Shown here piece after piece: positions 8,775 through 17,289 of a stretch of DNA of 35,781 bases. This DNA comes from Flavobacteriales bacterium (GTDB lineage Bacteria > Bacteroidota > Bacteroidia > Flavobacteriales_C > GCA-002722245): positions 1-35,781 of the forward strand of contig PBJD01000025.1 in the NCBI GenBank assembly GCA_002720635.1, given 5' to 3'. How positions within the stretch are numbered: position 1 is the first letter of the stretch; every line of letters starts with the position of its first letter. Made by a program: the position numbers and the translations under genes. A model generated the notes under the pieces. It ran no database searches, was not told the DNA's origin, and was given only the letters and a program-made list of their open reading frames with translations.

Positions 8775-9518
8775 TTGAATTTTAAAAGGAAAAATATCAT
8801 CCTAGCAGGGTTACTTTGCCTTGTTCACACTTTTTTGTTTTCAACAGAAAAATGCGTTAAATATGGAATGGGTTACAAAACTTTTAAATATACCTCTCAA
8901 AATAATTTAATTCATTCGGGAAGATATCTTTACGGAGGATTTTCCTATGAGTTCGGGAACCAATATTTAAACAAAGTAAAATTCCAGGTTTCTAATTCCA
9001 ACCGAGAAATCAAACTTGACATTATTTATGTATCTGCAGCTACAGCAGCGAATATTTATTACGATTTCGCAATCCAAACTATCACTTTAAAAAAATCCAG
9101 CTATTATTTCGGACTTCACATAGGTAATGATTTCAATTTAAACTTTTTCCCAAGAATAGATACTAGAAACCTGCTATGGTTTAACCAATCTTTTGGAGGA
9201 ATATCAATAATTAGTAAATATAAACTCAACAACAATAATCACATAAATTTTAGCACCCACATTCCAGTACTATCAAGTGTTTTTTACAACAAATTAAATC
9301 GATTAACAAGCGAAATTCCTGATGATAAGAAAATTCAATCCTACTCAGGATTTCCCATTAAATTATTTAATGCAGATGCAGAAATAGGATATGTGTTTTC
9401 AAAATTCGGATTTGATTGGGGAATATTTTATCAGTTTGAAATGAATAAAATAAACGAAACAGCCAGTAACCAATTGACGGGGATGGCTCAATCAGCTTCA
9501 TTAAGAATAATTTATTGA
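8775..9518 (+). CDS. Probable exported outer-membrane beta-barrel protein, TTG start
   Basis: Not recognised as a named family. 247 residues if translation begins at TTG 8775; the frame is closed by a stop at 8742 and there is no ATG before about residue 32. Starting at the TTG gives a good signal peptide (KRKNIILAGLLCLVHTFLFS), which supports it. The mature part alternates polar and aromatic or aliphatic residues in short strands, for example GRYLYGGFSYEF and SYYFGLHIGNDF, and ends in SLRIIY, like barrel proteins whose last residue is aromatic. The 13-bp palindrome TTCCTTTAAGGAA at 8699-8711 lies upstream. It precedes the PAP2 gene by 54 bases but that gene appears to have its own promoter. 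Confidence 0.62.
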   Translation: MNFKRKNIILAGLLCLVHTFLFSTEKCVKYGMGYKTFKYTSQNNLIHSGRYLYGGFSYEFGNQYLNKVKFQVSNSNREIKLDIIYVSAATAANIYYDFAIQTITLKKSSYYFGLHIGNDFNLNFFPRIDTRNLLWFNQSFGGISIISKYKLNNNNHINFSTHIPVLSSVFYNKLNRLTSEIPDDKKIQSYSGFPIKLFNADAEIGYVFSKFGFDWGIFYQFEMNKINETASNQLTGMAQSASLRIIY

Positions 9519-9559
9519 TAATTAAACACCTATTTATAATGTTCATCAAATTAAGATTT

Positions 9560-9567
9560 TACCTTTG
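9560..9567 (+). promoter_or_regulatory. -7 box TACCTTTG upstream of the PAP2 gene
   Basis: An exact match to TAnnTTTG lies only 5 bases before the TTG start codon at 9573. No convincing -33 TTG is present at the usual distance (TTC at 9542-9544 is nearest). If used, the transcript would start at or just before the start codon. Confidence 0.5.
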
Positions 9568-9572
9568 TCTTA

Positions 9573-10187
9573 TTGGATACAATTAAAAAAAATATTGTTG
9601 CTATTATTATTTTCATCCTCTTCTTCAGTATTGGGCTTGCTTATGTAATCACTTATCCAAAACTCGAAATACAACAGTATATAAATTCATTTTATTATCC
9701 AGCAGCAAACACTGCATTTAAATTTTTAACTCGTTTAGCTGAAGGATGGTTTACCGTACCTCTCTTGATTTTCCTTCTTTTCTACAATTGGAGAAAAGGT
9801 TTATATATTGGTTTTTCATATGCAACAGCATCAATACTGGTTGCCGTTTTAAAACGACTGGCTTTTTCAGATTTTAAAAGACCACATGGATTTAAAGAAC
9901 TAATTCAAAATGAAAAATACAATTGGTTATCCGATGTTCAAATGCCTTCAAATCTCAGCTTTCCAAGTGGACACACTACAGTAGCTTTTTGTGTTTTTTT
10001 TGGATTGGCGCTGATTATTCCCAATAAAAAAATTGGGGCTGCTTTAACTCTGTTAGCCGTTTTAGTTGGCTTTTCAAGAACGTATCTTTCTTATCATTTT
10101 TTAATGGATTTGGTTGCAGGTTCTTTTCTTGGTGTTGCAACAGCTTTAGGAATGTATTACACACTTAAAGGAAAGCTAAAACTATAA
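9573..10187 (+). CDS. PAP2-family membrane phosphatase, TTG start
   Basis: Membrane phosphatase of the type 2 phosphatidic acid phosphatase superfamily; family members dephosphorylate lipid phosphates such as undecaprenyl pyrophosphate or phosphatidic acid. 204 residues with five to six membrane segments. The three catalytic motifs are present in order: KRLAFSDFKRP (about 89-99), FPSGHTT (about 130-136) and SRTYLSYHFLMD (about 169-180). Upstream in frame a stop stands at 9552 and the only near-cognate start before the first membrane helix is TTG 9573; internal methionines would remove the first helix and motif. The exact substrate cannot be read from the sequence. It converges on hemW with 41 bases between. 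Confidence 0.88.
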   Translation: MDTIKKNIVAIIIFILFFSIGLAYVITYPKLEIQQYINSFYYPAANTAFKFLTRLAEGWFTVPLLIFLLFYNWRKGLYIGFSYATASILVAVLKRLAFSDFKRPHGFKELIQNEKYNWLSDVQMPSNLSFPSGHTTVAFCVFFGLALIIPNKKIGAALTLLAVLVGFSRTYLSYHFLMDLVAGSFLGVATALGMYYTLKGKLKL

Positions 10188-10228
10188 TGGAATTCCGATT
10201 CGATATCCTTGTTTTTTCAAATCAATAG

Positions 10229-11356
10229 TCAAACTTCAAAAAACTCACTGGCAATATAATCTGCCATCAGTTTACCTTCTTTAGTTAATCGATATTCCTC
10301 TCCAAAAAAAGCAAGTTGACCACCTCTAAGAAAAACCGCTGTTTTTGCTTTAAAATTGTCAAAATACATAGGGAATAAAAGTTCAATTTCACGAATATTG
10401 ACACCTTCACAAGTACGTAAACGAGTCATAACCAATTCATTAAACAAATCTTTCTCTGTTAACTCCTCTGTTTCAAAATAATCAGAACCACTATTGATTT
10501 TTTTAATGTAGCCCGTATTACTTGGAATATTATGCGTTCTGACATTTTGATAAAAACTATGTGCCGATGGACCAACACCTATATATGGCTTTTGTTCCCA
10601 ATAGGCAGAGTTATGCTTACTTTTATATCCTTGTTTAGCGTAATTCGATATTTCATATTGTAAATATTTATGATTGCTCAACTTTTCCATGATAAGTTCA
10701 AACTGACGAATTGATTTCTCCTGACTCAATTCTTCAACTTTTCCTTTCTTAATTAATTGTATCAAAGCTGTTTGCTCTTCAACAGTTAAATTATAACAAG
10801 AAATATGGGGAACATTCAATTCAATAACCTTATCTAAATTTCTAATTAATTGCTGGTCCGACAATAACGGCAGAGCAAACATGAAATCAATTGAAAAATT
10901 ATCAAACCCTGCTGATTTGATATGTTCAAGGGCCTTTATGGCTTGTTTAGAATCATGTACTCTATTCATTTGTTGTAAATCATCCTCAAAAAAAGATTGA
11001 ACACCAAGACTAATTCGATTAATCCCTTTTAACTTCCAATGTTTTAATTTGTGTAAACTTACATCCTCAGGATTTGCTTCAATAGTAATTTCCTCAACTG
11101 AGCTTAAATCATAATTTTGATACAAAGTAAGTAATATAGAGTCGACCTCTTGATTTTCAAGTAGTGAAGGCGTTCCTCCACCAAAATAAACAGTTTTAAT
11201 ATTGACTCCCTTAAAAACAGATTTTTTATGTTTTAATTCTGTACATATTGAAGCAATCATTTCCGAACGATACCTTTCAAATGAAGTTGAAAAATGAAAG
11301 TTACAATAGTAACAAGCTTGTTTACAAAATGGAATATGGATGTAAATTCCGGCCAT
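10229..11356 (-). CDS. hemW: HemW-like radical SAM heme chaperone
   Basis: HemN-like radical SAM protein; HemW homologues bind heme and deliver it, rather than acting as coproporphyrinogen dehydrogenases. 375 residues. The cluster motif is C11, C15, C18 in PFCKQACYYCNFHF, followed by GGGTPSLL near 60-67, ISLGVQSF and GPSAHSF. It lacks the long N-terminal extension of true HemN, and CNF after the third cysteine is the HemW form. Start ATG 11354-11356 lies 20 bases downstream of a TACCTTTG box on the minus strand. The neighbouring cyoE cluster also concerns heme, but it is a separate transcript. Confidence 0.9.
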   Translation of the reverse strand: MAGIYIHIPFCKQACYYCNFHFSTSFERYRSEMIASICTELKHKKSVFKGVNIKTVYFGGGTPSLLENQEVDSILLTLYQNYDLSSVEEITIEANPEDVSLHKLKHWKLKGINRISLGVQSFFEDDLQQMNRVHDSKQAIKALEHIKSAGFDNFSIDFMFALPLLSDQQLIRNLDKVIELNVPHISCYNLTVEEQTALIQLIKKGKVEELSQEKSIRQFELIMEKLSNHKYLQYEISNYAKQGYKSKHNSAYWEQKPYIGVGPSAHSFYQNVRTHNIPSNTGYIKKINSGSDYFETEELTEKDLFNELVMTRLRTCEGVNIREIELLFPMYFDNFKAKTAVFLRGGQLAFFGEEYRLTKEGKLMADYIASEFFEV

Positions 11357-11376
11357 ATACTGATTGAATTAATCTA

Positions 11377-11384
11377 CAAAGGTA
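11377..11384 (-). promoter_or_regulatory. -7 box TACCTTTG of hemW
   Basis: CAAAGGTA on the plus strand reads TACCTTTG on the minus strand, an exact match to the Bacteroidetes -7 consensus, 20 bases before the hemW start. The matching -33 element is not clear. Confidence 0.6.
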
Positions 11385-11464
11385 CGACTAATTAACATTT
11401 AATTATGGAATAGGAATTGAATGTAACCATGTTATATATTGTGAACATTATTATTTTGCAGAAG

Positions 11465-14113
11465 ATGAAAGCCATATTTTTCATATCATTTTTATTTTGT
11501 ATTCTAACTGGCTTCGGTCAGAAAGAGTATAAATATACTGAGGTCAAAAAAAATGCCGCCAGAATTGAGTTTTTAAACTTATCTAATGAGGAATTCACAG
11601 AGCTCCCCTCTATAATTGAGACATGCAAAAATCTTAAAAAGTTAAAATTGAACAACAATCGTTTAACTTTTTTGCCTGACTGGTTAAAAAAAATAGAAAG
11701 TATTGAAGAACTTGATATTTCGGGTAACAGAACATTAAATATTAACCAGGCATTTTCAGTGATAAGTCAGCTCCCTAATCTTAAAAAGCTTGTTGCAAAC
11801 CATTGCAATATGTTTTATTTACCCGTTGCCATAAGAAGAATCGAAACATTAAAAGAAGTGAGTATTTCTGATAACCACATCAAGTACTTACCTCCTATTT
11901 TTGAATATACATTTTGGGAAAAGCTGGATTTATCGTACAATTGTATTGATACACTTCCAAGCACCTTAGTATTCATGAATACACTTAAATCATTGGATTT
12001 AAGTTACACTCCTGCAATTGAGAATAAATTCACTTATTATACAGTTGAATTTCTGAAAAATTTAAAAACACTTAAACTTTCTGGAGCCAATTTTTTACCG
12101 AAGGAAATTTATAAAATTGACTTCATAAAGGAACTTGTATTAACCAACGGAACTTTTGAAAGACTTCCAGAAGAATTTGAAAAAATAAAAAATCTAAAAA
12201 AACTGGATATCAGAGGCTGTGAAAATTTAAAAATTTCCGATTTGGTTGAGTTGCTGACTGGTAGCTACTCAACACTTCGAGACTTGAAAATTGGTCATAA
12301 ATTCTTAAACACAATTCCTTATAATATTTCAAAACTCAAGAAAATTAACAGTTTAACAATTGATAATTCCTGCTTAGAAAAACTATCGAGTTCTATTGCG
12401 CGTTTTAGGGGTAAAGACATTTCTTTTAAAGGATGCAGGTTCCCGAGTCCTTCTGACGTTTTCAAAGAAATAGGAAAAAGTAAAAAAATTAAAAGAATTT
12501 ATATCAATAATTGTGTTTTTGGCAAATCCGACTGGAAAATAGGAGCTTCTGATAAATTTGAGGAAATTCACATCAGGAACTGTTATTTAACCTACCTTCC
12601 TTTAAATATTGAAGATTTTCCAAAACTTAAACTCCTTAATTTATCAGGCAATAAAATCGCAAAAAATAAGATTACCTGGAAAACCCCAAAAACAATTCTT
12701 GGAGCAGATTATCAAACTTTATCTTATGAAGCTAAAGAGCTGAATAATTGGAAATATGTCCAGAATCAAAAAACAATAAAACGAATGATTTATACTGAAG
12801 TGGGTGATTTGTTCACGCTTCCCTCTGGTGCAAAAGTTGAGGTCCCTGCCGAGTGTTTCATAGGAACAGGTAATACCACTATTATTGGAAACGTAAAACT
12901 GGAAATCAAAGAATTTAGAACCCAGGCTGATTATGCATACACCAAATACCCTACATATTTACCAAACGGAGATGTTTCTGATACTAAATATGCCATTGAA
13001 ATTAGAGCTTTTTGCAAAAACAAAGAAGTTTTTGTGAAATCTGAAAAACCAATTTTAATTTTCCCTCAATTTAAAAAGGAATATGCTCTGGATAAATATT
13101 TTTATTTGGAATACAAATCTAAATGGCAAACACTCAATCAAAACACCAATATATGTATAAACAATTCTGAATCTCAAATTATCCCCAAATGCATGGATTA
13201 TTCAAACATTCCGAAAATAGGACAAGACTTAAAAGTATCAAAAGTCTTTGTTAAACTTATGCGAAAAAAAAAGAAGAAAAAACTAAATTTTGAAATCACT
13301 CCTGAATATGGTTACAGAGATCAATTACTGAACCCTTTTGGGGACAAAATTAAAGGATATCCAGAACTTAAACATTACAAAGGGATAAAGTGGAGATATG
13401 TTGGCGACAGTTTAGAAAAAGATTTAAAAAAACTTTATTTTCTTTCTGATGAAGCAAAAATTGAAAAATTGAAAAAATACAGTTCACTAAAAGCTTACGT
13501 TTTAGATATTAAAGACATTAGAATATATCCCAATCCAAATGACGATAATTATTTAATTCAATTTATTCAAGGTAGAGATACTTTTTCCATTGAAGCTCTC
13601 CCTTTTATCACAGTATATAAAGCAAAAAAAATCCAGAGATGGCATAGAGTAAAATATAGAAAATACAAGAAGTCATTAGAAAAAAGAAAGGAAAAATGGC
13701 GAAAAATGGACACAACTTTCATAAATCATTATGAAAAATTTGAAGCCCATTTAGAAGCCTTCAGAATATATAATCTAAAAGCTCTCTATTCCATTAACAA
13801 ACAAAATAACAATAAAAAACCTGTACAAACTTTAAAAATATATAAACCTGGTTTATATCAAATGGCTATCCCGTTGCTCCTCAACAAAGGAGAATTGAAG
13901 AAACCAGTTTATTACATTAAAGGGAAACGATTTTATCCTAAGAAAGTACTTGTTAGTAATATATCCAAAGGATACAACTTTTGGTCAGACCCAAAGGATA
14001 TACCCAAGGAAAAAGGGATTTATAAAATCAGCACTGTTTTAGATGATATCTTGTACTCAGGCACATGGGGAATCAATAATAAAGTGACATTTGAAAAAGT
14101 AACCACAAAATGA
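11465..14113 (+). CDS. Secreted leucine-rich-repeat protein with large C-terminal region
   Basis: 882 residues from ATG 11465, which gives a clean signal peptide (KAIFFISFLFCILTGFGQ). In-frame starts further upstream (TTG 11417, ATG 11429) would put extra residues before it. Residues 35-395 form about 13-15 leucine-rich repeats of roughly 22-25 residues, with units such as LKKLKLNNNRLTFLPDWL and LKLLNLSGNKI; several middle repeats are degenerate. Residues 455-560 begin FTLPSGAKVEVPAECF and resemble a segment seen in other Bacteroidetes surface proteins (IP-x-x-F followed by a G-x-V-x-L-x-I-x-x-F strand). The last 250 residues are very lysine-rich. No sorting domain or membrane anchor is seen. 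Repeats of this type usually bind proteins or surfaces, so an adhesive or recognition role is possible; this is inference. It overlaps the next gene by 4 bases. Confidence 0.72.
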   Translation: MKAIFFISFLFCILTGFGQKEYKYTEVKKNAARIEFLNLSNEEFTELPSIIETCKNLKKLKLNNNRLTFLPDWLKKIESIEELDISGNRTLNINQAFSVISQLPNLKKLVANHCNMFYLPVAIRRIETLKEVSISDNHIKYLPPIFEYTFWEKLDLSYNCIDTLPSTLVFMNTLKSLDLSYTPAIENKFTYYTVEFLKNLKTLKLSGANFLPKEIYKIDFIKELVLTNGTFERLPEEFEKIKNLKKLDIRGCENLKISDLVELLTGSYSTLRDLKIGHKFLNTIPYNISKLKKINSLTIDNSCLEKLSSSIARFRGKDISFKGCRFPSPSDVFKEIGKSKKIKRIYINNCVFGKSDWKIGASDKFEEIHIRNCYLTYLPLNIEDFPKLKLLNLSGNKIAKNKITWKTPKTILGADYQTLSYEAKELNNWKYVQNQKTIKRMIYTEVGDLFTLPSGAKVEVPAECFIGTGNTTIIGNVKLEIKEFRTQADYAYTKYPTYLPNGDVSDTKYAIEIRAFCKNKEVFVKSEKPILIFPQFKKEYALDKYFYLEYKSKWQTLNQNTNICINNSESQIIPKCMDYSNIPKIGQDLKVSKVFVKLMRKKKKKKLNFEITPEYGYRDQLLNPFGDKIKGYPELKHYKGIKWRYVGDSLEKDLKKLYFLSDEAKIEKLKKYSSLKAYVLDIKDIRIYPNPNDDNYLIQFIQGRDTFSIEALPFITVYKAKKIQRWHRVKYRKYKKSLEKRKEKWRKMDTTFINHYEKFEAHLEAFRIYNLKALYSINKQNNNKKPVQTLKIYKPGLYQMAIPLLLNKGELKKPVYYIKGKRFYPKKVLVSNISKGYNFWSDPKDIPKEKGIYKISTVLDDILYSGTWGINNKVTFEKVTTK

Positions 14114-14823
14114 TAAAATCAATTCTCTCTTTAGTATTGATACTAACTTTCTCTTCAACAAAAAAACATGAAGATGAATACAAAAACTTCTTTAATCAGA
14201 GAAAAGATTATACATCGGCAAAAACAAAAAAATTAGGTGTAACAACTTTAAATCATAATCTACTGAACAGAACCGTTTTTCAACTGGTAAACGAAAAAAG
14301 GCAAAAAAAAGGGTTGGACTCATTAAAATATACATCAGCACTAAACAAAGTATCGCTTGTATTTCAAAACAAACTTGAATTAAGACGTTTTACAAACACT
14401 TCTTCCATAGAGAGAAAAATCAGTAAAACACTATACAGCAAAACAAAAAAATCGGGATTTGATGGTGGGTTAGTCATACCTGTTGTAGGTGAACACGAGG
14501 CTTTGGATTACGATGGTAATTCAGAATTCTTCTACAACAAAAATGATAAAAAGTCAGAATTTAAACTATTCTATGGTATAAAGCCACGAAAAAGTGAGCT
14601 GAATCCAAAAAGAACAGAAATTCAAGCCCTGGATTATTACAGTTTTGCAAAAAAAATTCTCAAAAAACTAGAATCTGAAAACAAGAGAGAGCTCTACTCA
14701 AAAGCTTATAAATGGGGCGGCTTACATTTACAATGGTATTACAAATCATTAAACAAAAGAAAAATACCTCAAATTAAAATGATTTTGATACTTGGGGGAT
14801 ATGCCACTTCCGGTATGCGATAG
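14110..14823 (+). CDS. Secreted protein, possibly CAP/SCP-like
   Basis: 237 residues with a hydrophobic N-terminus (IKSILSLVLILTFSS) that may be a signal peptide. ATG 14110 overlaps the LRR gene stop in ATGA, so the two are probably translated together. Residues 50-95 (LLNRTVFQLVNEKRQKKGLD, then LKYTSALNKVSLVFQNKL) resemble the first helices of the CAP/SCP fold, and the end (IPQIKMILILGGYA) resembles its last strand. Two lysine-rich, low-complexity segments lie between, and the usual CAP histidines are not obvious. The fold assignment is tentative; it could equally be an unrelated exported basic protein. Confidence 0.55.
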   Translation: MIKSILSLVLILTFSSTKKHEDEYKNFFNQRKDYTSAKTKKLGVTTLNHNLLNRTVFQLVNEKRQKKGLDSLKYTSALNKVSLVFQNKLELRRFTNTSSIERKISKTLYSKTKKSGFDGGLVIPVVGEHEALDYDGNSEFFYNKNDKKSEFKLFYGIKPRKSELNPKRTEIQALDYYSFAKKILKKLESENKRELYSKAYKWGGLHLQWYYKSLNKRKIPQIKMILILGGYATSGMR

Positions 14824-14843
14824 AGAACCTCGATAAATAAGAC

Positions 14844-14874
14844 TTTAGGATTGAACTGAAATGGCCTATCTTTG
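14844..14874 (+). promoter_or_regulatory. Promoter of the cyoE oxidase cluster
   Basis: TATCTTTG at 14867-14874 matches TAnnTTTG exactly. TTTAG at 14844-14848, 20 bases upstream, is an imperfect -33 element. The TTG start of cyoE lies 17 bases after the -7 box. Confidence 0.55.
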
Positions 14875-14891
14875 TTATATAAGCATTCGAT

Positions 14892-15803
14892 TTGTCAACC
14901 ATTAATACACATAAAAAAAATACTCTGATTGATGATCTGAAAGAGTTTACGAAATTGCGTTTAGCTTTGCTGGTTGTTTTCTCGGCAGGGATTACATACC
15001 TTACCGCACTTAAGTTCAATAATCAAGAAATTGATTGGCTATCCACATTTTGGCTATGTTTTGGCGGAATGCTCGTCACTGTAAGTTCAAACGGTTTTAA
15101 TCAAATTTTTGAAAAAAACCTTGACAAATTAATGTCAAGAACTAAAAACCGACCTCTGCCAACGGAAAGAATGTCTCTAAAAACGGCTTGGTTCATAACG
15201 TTAATTTCCGGAATTGCCGGATTCTTAATTTTATGGTTGAAGCTCAATCTTTTGACAGGCATATTAGGGTTATTGAGCTTAAGCTTATACTCTTTTGTTT
15301 ATACTCCAATGAAACAAAAAACACCATGGGCTGTTTTAATTGGAGCATTTCCTGGAGCCGCTCCTCCTTTAATTGGCTGGACGGCATGTGAAGCCGTTGA
15401 TTTCATGTGGATATCACCGGCAGCTTTATCTGTATTCTGCATTCAATTCATGTGGCAATTCCCTCATTTTTGGGCAATTGCCTGGAAATGTCATGACGAT
15501 TACAAAAAAGGAGGGTTTCAACTACTCCCTTCTCCAACTGGAAAAGATTCGAAAAGTGCATTTCAAATTTTAATTTATACATTATTTATGGTTCCAATCG
15601 CGATGCTTCCGTGTCATCCAGACTTCGGTGTTGCTGGCTTAACCTCCAGTATAATTGTACTATCGCTTGGAATTATAATGCTTTATCCTGCAATTATGCT
15701 GATGAAAACATTAGATGAAAAATGGGCGACAAAACTAATGTTTGCCTCTTTTATATACTTACCGCTAGTGCTTATTACATTTTTAACCGATCAATTTTAT
15801 TAA
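14892..15803 (+). CDS. cyoE: Protoheme IX farnesyltransferase (heme O synthase), TTG start
   Basis: UbiA-family membrane prenyltransferase that converts heme B to heme O for the terminal oxidase. 303 residues. The first prenyl-diphosphate motif is NLDKLMSRTKNRPLP at about 76-90, and the second is the WKCHDDYKKGGFQLLP region at about 198-213. Seven to nine membrane helices are expected. The start is TTG 14892, since no ATG occurs before the second membrane helix region and the cytoplasmic N-terminus is then of normal length. It is first in a plus-strand run with two subunit III genes, subunit IV, two SCO-type proteins and DUF420; the next gene starts 3 bases later. Confidence 0.93.
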   Translation: MSTINTHKKNTLIDDLKEFTKLRLALLVVFSAGITYLTALKFNNQEIDWLSTFWLCFGGMLVTVSSNGFNQIFEKNLDKLMSRTKNRPLPTERMSLKTAWFITLISGIAGFLILWLKLNLLTGILGLLSLSLYSFVYTPMKQKTPWAVLIGAFPGAAPPLIGWTACEAVDFMWISPAALSVFCIQFMWQFPHFWAIAWKCHDDYKKGGFQLLPSPTGKDSKSAFQILIYTLFMVPIAMLPCHPDFGVAGLTSSIIVLSLGIIMLYPAIMLMKTLDEKWATKLMFASFIYLPLVLITFLTDQFY

Positions 15804-15806
15804 GTT

Positions 15807-16544
15807 ATGAAAAGTAGTATCCCAAAAGAAGAAAGATTAGAAATTAAAAAGAAGACAAGTAAAAACATGATGTATTTGGCCATTGGGTCAATGATTATGC
15901 TTTTTCTGGGACTGGCAAGTGGCTATTATGTTTCTAAAACAGGTCCTGTATGGGTTTCAATTACCGTTCCGGATGAGTTTTTTATCAGTTCGGGTGTTAT
16001 AATTTTAAGCAGCATTACTTTTTTTATTGCATCAAAACTCGCCAAAAAAGGGAAATTTAACCTGGTTCCCATTTTTGTAATTATCACCTTGATACTTGGT
16101 TTAGTATTTGTAAAATTTCAAAGGGATGGATGGAAACATATGAAGTCCAGAGGAATGTATTTAAGTGACGTTGTGAAAATTGATGGTTTGCTTAAAAACA
16201 AAGATGTTGAATATGGAGTAGACTATAAAATTTTCATGAACGATAACGAATTAAAATACGTGGATGGTGTATTTTACGACAAAAGAGACGAATACAATTC
16301 AATTCCAATGTATCCAAGTTTAGATGCAGACAATGTTTCAAGCAGTTGGATGTATATCTTAACGGGGTTGCATTTAGCGCATTTGATTGGGGGTATAATA
16401 TCCTTAATTGTGGTGACAATCAAGAGTTTACTTAAAAAGTATAATGAAAATGATATTGTCGGAATTGAAGTTAGTTCCATTTATTGGCACTTTTTAGATT
16501 TTTTGTGGTTATCTTTGTTATTCCTACTCTATTTTGTAGGCTAA
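15807..16544 (+). CDS. Cytochrome c oxidase subunit III, first copy with loop insertion
   Basis: Heme-copper oxidase subunit III, inner membrane. 245 residues and about five helices. The C-terminal family signatures are LTGLHLAHLIGGIISL and IYWHFLDFLWL. Between helices there is a hydrophilic stretch at about residues 108-172 (from KFQRDGWKHM to SLDADNV) that is longer than in the second copy and contains charged and tyrosine-rich sequence. Tandem subunit III genes are usual in flavobacterial clusters. Starts 3 bases after cyoE, so translation is probably coupled. Confidence 0.88.
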   Translation: MKSSIPKEERLEIKKKTSKNMMYLAIGSMIMLFLGLASGYYVSKTGPVWVSITVPDEFFISSGVIILSSITFFIASKLAKKGKFNLVPIFVIITLILGLVFVKFQRDGWKHMKSRGMYLSDVVKIDGLLKNKDVEYGVDYKIFMNDNELKYVDGVFYDKRDEYNSIPMYPSLDADNVSSSWMYILTGLHLAHLIGGIISLIVVTIKSLLKKYNENDIVGIEVSSIYWHFLDFLWLSLLFLLYFVG

Positions 16545-16572
16545 TTGAGAAAAACTTAAATTTTTATTTAAA

Positions 16573-17262
16573 ATGGCAGGAGAAGTAAGCAAAGCTATTC
16601 CAGCTAAAGAACTTTGGGAAGGAGGGAGATCACCCTTTAGCATGAGCTATGGTAAAATGATGATGTGGCTCTTCCTGATTTCCGACGCTTTAACATTTGG
16701 TGCATTCATTGTGTCATTAGGATGGTTTCGTTACACCTATCCATCCTGGCCGGTTTCTGACCAGGTATTTTTCCACTTTCCTTTCGTAAGCGGACATGTT
16801 CCATTGGGTTATGTTGCTTTCATGACGTTTATTCTCATTATTTCCTCTGTAACTATGGTTCTTGCAGTTGAGGCCGGTCACAGAAATGATAAGGCAGGTG
16901 TCGTTAGGTGGATGGTTGCCACCATAATTGGTGGCTTTATTTTCCTTGGATCACAGTTTTGGGAATGGTCAACATTCATAGCTGGAACGGATGGTTTAAT
17001 TGAAACCTGGGGTGATAATGCAACCATCACATCAAATCCTTATGGACCACCACAATATGCGCAGTTTTTTTATTGTGTAACCGGTTTCCACGGATTTCAT
17101 GTTTTTTCAGGAGTTGTAATTAACATTGTTATTTGCGTTAATGCCATAGGAGGAACATATGCGAGAAGAGGTCACTATGAGATGGTCGAAAAAGTTGGTT
17201 TGTACTGGCACTTCGTAGATTTAGTGTGGGTATTTGTATTTACCTTCTACTATTTGCTTTAA
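16573..17262 (+). CDS. Cytochrome c oxidase subunit III, second copy
   Basis: 229 residues, five or more membrane helices. Signatures are GSQFWEWSTF, TGFHGFHVFSGVVINI and YWHFVDLVWVFVFTFYYLL, all typical of subunit III of caa3/aa3-type oxidases. Compared with the preceding copy it lacks the long polar loop but has a shorter one at about 140-160. Subunits I and II are not in the window, so they must be encoded elsewhere. Confidence 0.93.
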   Translation: MAGEVSKAIPAKELWEGGRSPFSMSYGKMMMWLFLISDALTFGAFIVSLGWFRYTYPSWPVSDQVFFHFPFVSGHVPLGYVAFMTFILIISSVTMVLAVEAGHRNDKAGVVRWMVATIIGGFIFLGSQFWEWSTFIAGTDGLIETWGDNATITSNPYGPPQYAQFFYCVTGFHGFHVFSGVVINIVICVNAIGGTYARRGHYEMVEKVGLYWHFVDLVWVFVFTFYYLL

Positions 17263-17289
17263 CAAAAAATAATTAGAAACTTTAATCTA

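Noticed and set aside
11465-14823. Anti-phage or toxin system
   Set aside because: Both proteins carry signal peptides and show no nuclease, deaminase, protease or pore motif, and no immunity-like gene is adjacent; a surface role is the more modest reading.
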